From Bacteroidales bacterium (GTDB lineage Bacteria; Bacteroidota; Bacteroidia; Bacteroidales; WCHB1-69), in the NCBI GenBank assembly GCA_012518765.1, contig JAAYRN010000277.1:1-6580 (forward strand): a stretch of 6,580 bases of DNA. Direction: 5' to 3'. Positions within the stretch are counted from its first letter, which is position 1. Each line of letters begins with the position of its first letter. This document shows, one piece after another, positions 1 through 6,355 of this stretch. The position numbers and the translations under genes were made by a program. The notes beneath the pieces are model-generated. The model searched no databases and had not been told where the DNA came from. It saw only the letters and a list, made by a program, of their open reading frames with translations.

Positions 1-870
1 ATTATTAATAATGTAGAAACATTTGCCAACGTATCAGAAATTATCGTAAACGGTGCCGATTGGTTCGGAGCAGTAGGTACAGAAAGCTCAAAAGGAACCA
101 AGGTATTTGCTCTTTCAGGTAAAATCAAATACACCGGATTGGTCGAAATTCCTATGGGAACTACCATCAGAAGCGTTATTTATGATATTGCCGGCGGTGT
201 AGCTAACGGTAAAAAATTCAAAGCAGTTCAAATAGGAGGTCCTTCAGGTGGATGTATTACCGAAGAAAATTTAGACATTCCAATTGAATACGAATCACTT
301 ATTAAAGCAGGTGCTATGATGGGTTCGGGAGGATTGGTAGTTATGGACGAAGACAACTGTATGGTTGACGTTGCTAAATTCTTCTTAGATTTTATCCAAC
401 GCGAAAGCTGTGGAAAATGTATCCCATGTCGTGAAGGTACTCGCAGAATGCTCGAAATCCTTGAAAGTATCACTTCCAAACCAGCACCTTGTCATGGCGA
501 AAAAGTAGCACTTGAAAGAATGAGAGGCGTAATGCAGCTTGAAAAATTAGCTAAAGTAATTAAAGATACCTCATTATGTGCATTAGGACAAACTGCACCC
601 AATCCAGTATTGAGTACATTGAAAAGTTTTAGAAAAGAATATGAAGAGCATATATTTGAACGCAAATGTGCCACATACACTTGTACCGAACTAAGAAAAT
701 ATAGAATCATTACAGATGCATGTACTGGATGTACTGTTTGTGCTAAAAACTGTCCAACTGATGCCATTATTGGAACAAGAAAATCACCTCATTTTATTAT
801 AGATGAGAAATGTATAGGTTGTGGAACCTGTTACGATGTATGTAAGTTTAACGCAGTAGAAATGATATAA
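1..870 (+). CDS. hydB: NAD(P)H-dependent [FeFe]-hydrogenase flavoprotein subunit HydB/HndC (NuoF-like), 3' part
   Basis: The frame is open from base 1 and the first residues are already family sequence, so the start lies off the left edge; 289 residues are visible. They show the end of the NuoF FMN/NAD(P)H-binding domain (about 1-45), an SLBB domain with the GGPSGGC motif typical of HydB/HndC (about 50-90), then the NuoF 4Fe-4S domain with ESCGKCIPC (Cys137, 140, 143) and a fourth ligand at Cys193. A C-terminal bis-[4Fe-4S] ferredoxin domain follows (Cys241/244/247/251 and Cys271/274/277/281). Respiratory NuoF normally lacks this last domain; hydrogenase HydB and HndC carry it. The family oxidises or reduces NAD(P) on FMN and passes electrons through Fe-S clusters to HydA. 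A His217...Cys223-x4-Cys228 segment may be a metal site. hydA follows 14 bases downstream. Whether it bifurcates electrons cannot be read from this part. The family is secure. Confidence 0.93.
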   Translation: MINNVETFANVSEIIVNGADWFGAVGTESSKGTKVFALSGKIKYTGLVEIPMGTTIRSVIYDIAGGVANGKKFKAVQIGGPSGGCITEENLDIPIEYESLIKAGAMMGSGGLVVMDEDNCMVDVAKFFLDFIQRESCGKCIPCREGTRRMLEILESITSKPAPCHGEKVALERMRGVMQLEKLAKVIKDTSLCALGQTAPNPVLSTLKSFRKEYEEHIFERKCATYTCTELRKYRIITDACTGCTVCAKNCPTDAIIGTRKSPHFIIDEKCIGCGTCYDVCKFNAVEMI

Positions 871-884
871 AAAAACTATAAAAT

Positions 885-2609
885 ATGAATATCCAAATAG
901 AAGTAAACGGAAAAATATTAGAAGCTTTTGAAGGCGAAACAATACTAACTGCCTTAAAAAGAAATGGAATAAATGTTCCAACACTTTGCCACATGAAAGA
1001 CTTTATCCCATCAGGAGCATGTCGAATTTGTGTTGTAGAGTTGTTAGATACCAACAAACTTGTTAGCTCATGTTCATTCCCTGTTTCAAACGGAATGAAA
1101 ATATTAACTAATTCACCTCGAGTAATCGAAGCTCGTAAAACCATTATAGAACTCTTACTATCCAATCACCCAGACGATTGCTTGTATTGTATCAGAAACA
1201 ATAACTGTGAGCTACAAAGCTTATCGAAAGAGTATCACGTGATTGAAAGAAGAATCTCGGGTAAGAAAAATAGCTATAGCCTTGACCACTCAAGCACCAG
1301 TATAGTTCGAGACCCTGAGAAATGTATACTTTGCGGTCGATGTGTTAGAGTATGTGAAGAAGTAATGGGCGTATCTTGTATTAATTACATCAATAGAGGA
1401 AGTAAGTCGGTTATAGGCACCACTATGAATAAAGGTTTGAATACATCAAGCTGTGTAAACTGTGGTCAATGTATTATGGTTTGTCCTACAGGTGCATTAA
1501 CCGAAAAGAACCAAACTGAATTAGTTCAGCATTCATTACAACTAACTGATAAAGTTCCAGTTATACAATATGCTCCATCTATTTCTGTTTCAATAGCAGA
1601 AGAGTTTGGAATGGAACCTGGTACAGACATTAATGGACTTTTAAATGCTGCACTTCGTAAAATGGGATTCAAATATGTATTTGACACCACTTTTACCGCA
1701 GACTTGACCATTATGGAAGAGGCAGAGGAATTAATTGATCGTATTACGACAAATAAACCCCTACCTATGTTTACCAGCTGTTGTCCCGGTTGGATTAAGT
1801 ATGCTGAAGAGTTTGCACCAGAATTCTTAGATAATTTATCTACCTGTAAATCACCTCAACAAATGATGGGTGCTGTAATCAAAACCTACTTTGCTGAGCA
1901 GGTGAACCTTAAACCAGAAGACATATTATCAGTTTCAATCATGCCTTGTACAGCTAAGAAGTTTGAAATGCAAAGAGATACCATGGGACGCGATGGCTAT
2001 AAAGATGTAGATATCGCTATTACTACCCGTGAGCTTATCGAGCTTATATACTTACATGGTATTGATATGAAAAAGATTGAGCCTGAAATTACCGACTCTC
2101 CATTAGGAGCACGTACATCAGCAGGTAAAATATTTGGAGCATCAGGAGGTGTAATGGAAGCAGCCATACGTACAGCATACAAACGCTTAACAGGCGAAGA
2201 ACTTGCCGATTTCAAAATCCACGCATTAAGAGGTTTCGCAGGAAGAAAAGAAACCAGATTTAAAATCAACGATTTAGAAGTAGGAGTAGCTGTAGTAAAC
2301 GGTCTTGCAAATGCAGCAAAATTAATAGATGAAATCAGAAACGGAAGAGACGATCTACATTTCATCGAAGTAATGGCTTGTCCAGGAGGCTGTATTGGCG
2401 GCGGTGGTCAACGTATTGGAGTTAATTGGGAAGTTGTAGTAGCACGTATGGAATCTCTATACGAGATTGACGATCGTGAATCTATCAAGGTTTCTCATAA
2501 AAACCCAGAGGTAATAGAACTTTATGATAAATTCTTAAAGAAACCTCTCAGCGATAAGAGCCACGAATTATTACACACTACTTATCAAAAAAGAGACGTA
2601 TTGTTATAA
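885..2609 (+). CDS. hydA: [FeFe]-hydrogenase catalytic subunit HydA (group A, M3 type)
   Basis: Catalyses reversible 2H+ + 2e- to H2 in the cytoplasm, here probably with HydB and an upstream NuoE-like HydC. Modules in order: N-terminal [2Fe-2S] domain (Cys35, 46, 49, 63); His-Cys3 [4Fe-4S] domain (His95, Cys99, 102, 108); bis-[4Fe-4S] ferredoxin (Cys147/150/153/200 and Cys157/190/193/196); H-cluster domain with L1 TSCCPGW (297-303), L2 MPCTAKKFE (353-361) and L3 MACPGGC (497-503); and a C-terminal small-subunit-like tail (about 515-574). H-cluster ligands are Cys300, 355, 499 and 503. The proton path Cys299, Glu279, Ser319, Glu282, Arg286 is intact, so an active enzyme is expected. Length and numbering match C. 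pasteurianum CpI (574 aa, from memory). The extra C-terminal Fe-S domain of Thermotoga HydA is absent, as in HndD-type subunits. ATG 885 fits the domain start; no Shine-Dalgarno is visible. Three tandem TAA codons end it. Confidence 0.97.
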   Translation: MNIQIEVNGKILEAFEGETILTALKRNGINVPTLCHMKDFIPSGACRICVVELLDTNKLVSSCSFPVSNGMKILTNSPRVIEARKTIIELLLSNHPDDCLYCIRNNNCELQSLSKEYHVIERRISGKKNSYSLDHSSTSIVRDPEKCILCGRCVRVCEEVMGVSCINYINRGSKSVIGTTMNKGLNTSSCVNCGQCIMVCPTGALTEKNQTELVQHSLQLTDKVPVIQYAPSISVSIAEEFGMEPGTDINGLLNAALRKMGFKYVFDTTFTADLTIMEEAEELIDRITTNKPLPMFTSCCPGWIKYAEEFAPEFLDNLSTCKSPQQMMGAVIKTYFAEQVNLKPEDILSVSIMPCTAKKFEMQRDTMGRDGYKDVDIAITTRELIELIYLHGIDMKKIEPEITDSPLGARTSAGKIFGASGGVMEAAIRTAYKRLTGEELADFKIHALRGFAGRKETRFKINDLEVGVAVVNGLANAAKLIDEIRNGRDDLHFIEVMACPGGCIGGGGQRIGVNWEVVVARMESLYEIDDRESIKVSHKNPEVIELYDKFLKKPLSDKSHELLHTTYQKRDVLL

Positions 2610-2615
2610 TAATAA
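2607..2615 (+). other. Triple tandem TAA stop after hydA
   Basis: The hydA stop at 2607-2609 is followed immediately by two more in-frame TAA codons (2610-2612, 2613-2615). The next gene starts at 2631 in the same reading frame, so these stops are all that separates the two H-cluster proteins in frame. This is read directly from the sequence; any role in preventing read-through fusion is inference. Confidence 0.6.
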
Positions 2616-2618
2616 CGC

Positions 2619-2622
2619 AGGA
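2619..2622 (+). promoter_or_regulatory. Possible ribosome binding site (AGGA) for the H-cluster kinase gene
   Basis: AGGA lies 8 bases before ATG 2631, a normal Shine-Dalgarno spacing. It is the only such match before the complete genes here; the other starts have A/T-rich leaders without one. It supports ATG 2631 as the start, but a four-base match may be chance, especially if the host is a Bacteroidota, where Shine-Dalgarno use is weak. Confidence 0.35.
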
Positions 2623-2630
2623 TTCATTAT

Positions 2631-4622
2631 ATGTCTAATAAACTAAAGGACGGGCTTGTTTTTACTATCAAAGATAGGTGTAGGGTATGCTATACCTGTG
2701 TGCGAGAGTGTCCGGTTAAGGCTATAAAAATCATTAACGGACAAGCAGAAGTAATTTCATCCCGTTGTATAGGATGCGGTAATTGTACACGCGTTTGCAG
2801 TCAAAGTGCTAAACATTACGTGAAAAACACAAAAGATGTTTTAGAAATATTGGAAGGTACTAAGACTAAAATAGCTTTATTAGCACCAAGTTTTGCAGCA
2901 GAATATACAGACATAGCCGACTACAGGTTTCTTGTAGGTAAAATCAAGAAACTGGGCTTCGACTATGTCTGTGATGTTGCATTTGGAGCTGATTTGGTCG
3001 CTTATAAATACGACCAAATGTACCAAAACGAAAAAACACCGCGTTCTATATCAACCGATTGTCCCGCTATAGTTTATTATGTGCGACATTATACCCCTGA
3101 ATTAGTAAACTCATTAGCACCCATTTTATCACCTATGGTAGCTATGCACCGCGTAGCTAAACAAATATACGGAGAAGATATATCAAGCGTATTTATAGGT
3201 CCCTGTATTGTAAAAAAAGCAGAATCATCGGAAATAGATGCTGTTATAACATATAAGGAACTTAACAAACTGTTTAAAATTAAAAATATAACAGGCGAAA
3301 ATATAACTCCATCCGATTTTGACGGACCCATAGGCGGAAAATCATCCCTCTTCCCAATAACAAAAGGTAAACTACACGCAATAAATAGAGTAGACGAAAT
3401 TAAGGAAGAAAATATTATTGCTACATCTGGACATAATAATTTCCAAGAAGCAATTAAAATATTAGAAAAAGAACCTGAAAGTAACCTACATTTAGAACTA
3501 TTGTGTTGCGAAGGCTGTATCATGGGACCAGGTATGACCAAAATGGGAAATAAATTTATCAAAACATTAAACATAAAAAGTTTTGTTAAAGATAAATTAG
3601 ACGATATAAACTGGGAAAAATGGCAGGTAGATTTCGATAAATACAAACAAATGGATTTATCTCAAGAATTTTCATCCGCCGACAGACGATTCCCTTTACC
3701 TGCAAACGAAAAGGTAGAAAAAGTACTTCATGATATGGGTAAAAAAAGCCTAAAAGACCACCTAAATTGCGGTGCTTGTGGCTATAATACCTGTATCGAT
3801 CATGCAGTAGCTATCGTAGAAGGACTTGCAGAAAGTGAAATGTGTCTCCCTTATAGTATCGAAAAACTACATAAATATATCAACGACCTTAATATATCGA
3901 ACGAAAAACTCCTATCGGCTCAAGAAGCACTGATACAAAGCGAAAAATTGGCAAATATGGGACAATTATCAGCAGGTATCGCTCACGAGTTAAACAATCC
4001 TTTAGGAGTTATTACCCTGTATAGCAATATACTATTGGAAGAATTGAACCATGACGACCCCAAACGCAACGATTTAATGCTCATATCGGAGCAAGCAAAT
4101 AGATGCAAAAAAATAGTGGGAGGATTGCTCAATTTCGCAAGAAAAAATCAAGTTCGCTACACCAAGGTAAATGTAGATAAATTTGTAGAACACGCTCTTG
4201 AGTCAATCATTGTACCTGAAAATATCAACGTATCGTTTGTTTCCAATCTAACCGATAAAATGGTAGAAATAGACGAAGATCAGTGGATGCAAGTAATTAC
4301 TAATTTAGGAAAAAATGCCATAGAATCCATGTCGGATACTGAAAATCCAAGCCTAAGTATAACACTCAACGGAAACGAAAATGAAATAGAATTTGAGTTT
4401 AAAGATACAGGATGTGGAATACCCAAAGAAAATTTGGATAAAATATACACACCTTTCTTTACTACAAAACCTATAGGGAAGGGAACAGGCTTAGGATTAC
4501 CGCTTATATATGGTATAGTAAAAATGCACAAAGGACAAATACTTGTTGAATCCAACACCGATAAATCAAAACAACCTACGGGTACAACGTTTAAAATAAA
4601 AATACCTAGAAAAAAAGAATAA
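2631..4622 (+). CDS. Sensory [FeFe]-hydrogenase-like domain fused to a histidine kinase (HydS-like)
   Basis: Modules in order: bis-[4Fe-4S] ferredoxin (Cys17/20/23/27, Cys46/49/52/56); a short, divergent H-cluster domain (about 78-320); a 4Fe-4S FeS domain with CGACGYNTC (Cys380, 383, 388, 405); a coiled-coil-like linker (about 410-440); a HisKA domain with phosphoacceptor His452 in HELNNPLG; and an HATPase domain (N-box Asn558/Asn562, DTGCG 592-596, GKGTGLGL 616-623). The H-cluster ligands are kept (Cys144, 192, 292, 296), as are Lys195 and Glu198 of L2. The proton-relay positions are not: the CpI Cys299, Glu279, Glu282, Ser319 and Arg286 equivalents are Asp143, Tyr127, Met130, Ala163 and Glu134. 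No membrane segment or PAS domain is seen. The likely role is a cytoplasmic H2 or redox sensor that sets autophosphorylation, passing phosphate to the receiver encoded 27 bases downstream. Domain calls are firm; the ligand sensed is inference. Low-rate catalysis is not excluded. Confidence 0.92.
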   Translation: MSNKLKDGLVFTIKDRCRVCYTCVRECPVKAIKIINGQAEVISSRCIGCGNCTRVCSQSAKHYVKNTKDVLEILEGTKTKIALLAPSFAAEYTDIADYRFLVGKIKKLGFDYVCDVAFGADLVAYKYDQMYQNEKTPRSISTDCPAIVYYVRHYTPELVNSLAPILSPMVAMHRVAKQIYGEDISSVFIGPCIVKKAESSEIDAVITYKELNKLFKIKNITGENITPSDFDGPIGGKSSLFPITKGKLHAINRVDEIKEENIIATSGHNNFQEAIKILEKEPESNLHLELLCCEGCIMGPGMTKMGNKFIKTLNIKSFVKDKLDDINWEKWQVDFDKYKQMDLSQEFSSADRRFPLPANEKVEKVLHDMGKKSLKDHLNCGACGYNTCIDHAVAIVEGLAESEMCLPYSIEKLHKYINDLNISNEKLLSAQEALIQSEKLANMGQLSAGIAHELNNPLGVITLYSNILLEELNHDDPKRNDLMLISEQANRCKKIVGGLLNFARKNQVRYTKVNVDKFVEHALESIIVPENINVSFVSNLTDKMVEIDEDQWMQVITNLGKNAIESMSDTENPSLSITLNGNENEIEFEFKDTGCGIPKENLDKIYTPFFTTKPIGKGTGLGLPLIYGIVKMHKGQILVESNTDKSKQPTGTTFKIKIPRKKE

Positions 4623-4649
4623 AAACAAAAATAAATCATAAAAATTGAT

Positions 4650-5048
4650 ATGGAAGTATTAAAAAATAAAACAGTTTTATTAGCTGATGACGATTTAGAC
4701 GTAATCACTCAATTAACTATCCAGCTAAAAAATTACGGCATGAATGTGATAGCTGTTGAATCTCAAAAAGAAGCCGAAGAAGTTATAGAAAAAACAAAAC
4801 CAGACATAGCTATCATCGACCTCATGATGGAAAATTTAGACAGTGGCTTTATCCTCAGCTACAAAATGAAAAACAAATATCCAGAAGTACCGGTCATCAT
4901 TATTACAGCTGTAACAGCCGATACCGGAATGGTATTTGGAGTTGATACTGAAGAAGAAAGAAAATGGATTAAAGCCGACCTTTATTTAGAAAAAGGACTT
5001 AGACCAGAGCAACTTGAAATGGAAATGATAAGATTGCTAAAACAATAA
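4650..5048 (+). CDS. Stand-alone response regulator receiver protein
   Basis: A 132-residue single-domain receiver. The acidic pocket is Asp13/Asp14 (ADDD), the phosphoacceptor is Asp57 (IIDL), and the switch residues are Thr86 (IITA) and Lys115 (LEKG). All are present, so it should accept phosphate. Residues between Thr86 and Lys115 number 28, against 21 in the next protein's receiver, so the beta4-alpha4-beta5 face that usually binds partners is enlarged; the usual Pro after the Lys is Gly. There is no output domain, so it probably acts like CheY or Spo0F, by protein contact or as a phosphorelay intermediate. It sits between two kinase genes, 27 bases after one and 12 before the other, which makes His452 of the upstream kinase the likeliest donor. 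ATG 4650 has an A-rich leader without Shine-Dalgarno. Family secure; partner inferred. Confidence 0.9.
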   Translation: MEVLKNKTVLLADDDLDVITQLTIQLKNYGMNVIAVESQKEAEEVIEKTKPDIAIIDLMMENLDSGFILSYKMKNKYPEVPVIIITAVTADTGMVFGVDTEEERKWIKADLYLEKGLRPEQLEMEMIRLLKQ

Positions 5049-5060
5049 AAAATTGTTTAT

Positions 5061-6206
5061 ATGGCTATTCTAAACTTGTTAATTGTTGACGACGAACCCG
5101 GTATAAGGTCTGGAGTTACAAGAATACTTACTGACTTCCATGTGGATTTTCCTTTTTTAGAAGAAAAATTTACATTTAATATAAAGGAAGCCAGTTCAGG
5201 TGAAGAAGCTATAGAAATAATAGATAGCAATCCTATTGATATTGTTTTACTTGACAATAAACTACCAGGAATAGACGGCATAGAGGTATTGGAATACATC
5301 AATAAAAAACAATACGATTGTAATGTAATGATGATTACCTCTTACGCATCCCTTGATTTGGCTGTAAAAGCAACCAATAACGGTGCATATAATTTTGTAC
5401 CTAAGCCTTTTACACCCCAAGAACTTAAAATGTCAGTCGAAAGTATTACAAAAAATCTGTATTTAAGAAGAATGACCAAACAGATGAATACTGTGGGCAA
5501 AGAAATACGATTTCAGTTTTTATCCATACTTTCACACGAACTTAAGTCGCCCATCAATGCCATCGAAGGCTATTTGAATATAATGGTTGAAAGACAGGCA
5601 GGGAACGACTTAGAAGACTACGACTTTATGATTCAACGTTCTTTGGAAAGAATTAAAGGAATGCGTCAGCTGATTATGGATATGTTGGATTTAACTCGAT
5701 TAGAGACAGGTAAAAAAGCAAGGGATGTGAAAAAAATAAACTTGGTGGAATTACTCAAAACATCAAGAGATACCATGCTACCTATGGCAATCCAAAAAAA
5801 CATAAAAGTAAACATCAAAGCTCATCCCCAAGATGTTTATTATACTGCCGATAGACAAGAAATTGAAATAATATTCAACAACCTATTGTCCAATGCGGTA
5901 AAGTATAATAAAAACAACGGATTGGTTAACTGTGAAATAAAGGAAAATGAAAATTCTATTAACATCATGGTGTCTGATACCGGAATAGGAATGAGCAAAG
6001 ATGAAATGTCGAGATTGTTTGACGATTTTTATAGAATTAAAAATGAAAAAACAAAAACGATTAGCGGTAGCGGTTTAGGTTTGTCTATCATGAAAAAAAT
6101 TGTCGAAGAAGTCTATAGCGGAACTGTTAATGTCGAAAGTAAAGTAGATGAAGGTACTACCTTTACCGTTATTCTACCCAAAAACGACAAAACAACGCAA
6201 GTATAG
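5061..6206 (+). CDS. Receiver-histidine kinase protein (N-terminal REC, HisKA, HATPase)
   Basis: A 381-residue cytoplasmic protein. The N-terminal receiver (about 3-125) has Asp10/Asp11, phosphoacceptor Asp65 (LLDN), Thr93 and Lys115-Pro116. After a short linker comes HisKA with His159 in SHELKSP, then HATPase with N-box Asn274/Asn278, DTGIG 306-310 and GSGLGL 336-341. All catalytic elements are intact. No sensor domain or transmembrane helix is present, so its input is probably phosphorylation of its own receiver, which would then control its kinase or phosphatase activity. Receiver-first kinases of this sort often act as second-tier components in phosphorelays. Being last in the operon, it may take phosphate from the upstream H-cluster kinase or share the stand-alone receiver. 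Its phosphate target is not encoded here. ATG 5061 is 12 bases after the preceding stop, with no Shine-Dalgarno. Domains certain, wiring inferred. Confidence 0.92.
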   Translation: MAILNLLIVDDEPGIRSGVTRILTDFHVDFPFLEEKFTFNIKEASSGEEAIEIIDSNPIDIVLLDNKLPGIDGIEVLEYINKKQYDCNVMMITSYASLDLAVKATNNGAYNFVPKPFTPQELKMSVESITKNLYLRRMTKQMNTVGKEIRFQFLSILSHELKSPINAIEGYLNIMVERQAGNDLEDYDFMIQRSLERIKGMRQLIMDMLDLTRLETGKKARDVKKINLVELLKTSRDTMLPMAIQKNIKVNIKAHPQDVYYTADRQEIEIIFNNLLSNAVKYNKNNGLVNCEIKENENSINIMVSDTGIGMSKDEMSRLFDDFYRIKNEKTKTISGSGLGLSIMKKIVEEVYSGTVNVESKVDEGTTFTVILPKNDKTTQV

Positions 6207-6208
6207 AA

Positions 6209-6226
6209 ACTAAACCATGGTTTAGT
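6209..6226 (+). repeat. 18-bp perfect palindrome just after the operon's last stop
   Basis: ACTAAACCATGGTTTAGT equals its own reverse complement and begins two bases after the TAG of the receiver-kinase gene. As RNA it could fold into a 7-bp stem with a CATG loop; as DNA it resembles a dimeric protein-binding site. No T-tract follows directly, so it is not itself a typical terminator. It may be a 3'-end RNA-stabilising hairpin or an operator-like site; the sequence does not decide. Confidence 0.6.
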
Positions 6227-6250
6227 AAAAAAGACAATATATATTACTCT

Positions 6251-6291
6251 AAAAGAAGTTACTATAAACAAGTAACTTCTTTTTTGTTTTT
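6251..6291 (+). terminator. Rho-independent terminator of the hydrogenase-kinase operon
   Basis: A perfect 13-bp inverted repeat (AAAAGAAGTTACT at 6251-6263 and AGTAACTTCTTTT at 6271-6283) flanks a 7-base loop and runs into six T, one G and five T (6280-6291). This is a good intrinsic terminator for the plus strand, 45 bases after the last operon stop. On the minus strand the same stem is followed by only a short T-run, so termination of the convergent gene here would be weaker but possible. Confidence 0.85.
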
Positions 6292-6355
6292 ATAAACTGT
6301 TAGTTTGCAATTATATAAATGCTTATTTGGTTGGTGTTTTTATGGGTTTGGATTT

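Noticed and set aside
139..870. A separate short gene starting at TTG 139 or ATG 154
   Set aside because: The frame is open to base 1 and the residues before 139 are typical NuoF/HydB sequence, so these are internal codons of a truncated gene.
1997..2365. A 122-codon antisense open frame inside hydA
   Set aside because: It lies opposite the conserved H-cluster domain and shows no recognisable motif; a shadow frame.
2605..2610. TATAAT as a -10 promoter for the kinase genes
   Set aside because: It overlaps the hydA stop in AT-rich sequence, with no convincing -35 and no Bacteroidota-type TTTG element; co-transcription with hydA is simpler.
3089..3646. A 185-codon antisense open frame inside the H-cluster kinase gene
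   Set aside because: It overlaps fully conserved coding sequence on the other strand, has no family features, and reads as a low-complexity mirror of the real gene.
2631..4622. A second catalytic hydrogenase
   Set aside because: The cofactor cysteines are kept but the proton-relay positions are replaced and a kinase is fused, so a sensory role fits better; low-rate turnover is not excluded.
4280..4708. A 142-codon antisense open frame spanning the end of the kinase gene and the start of the receiver gene
   Set aside because: Its hydrophobic, Ile/Phe/Ser-rich translation is what antisense of AT-rich code gives, and it covers two clear plus-strand genes.
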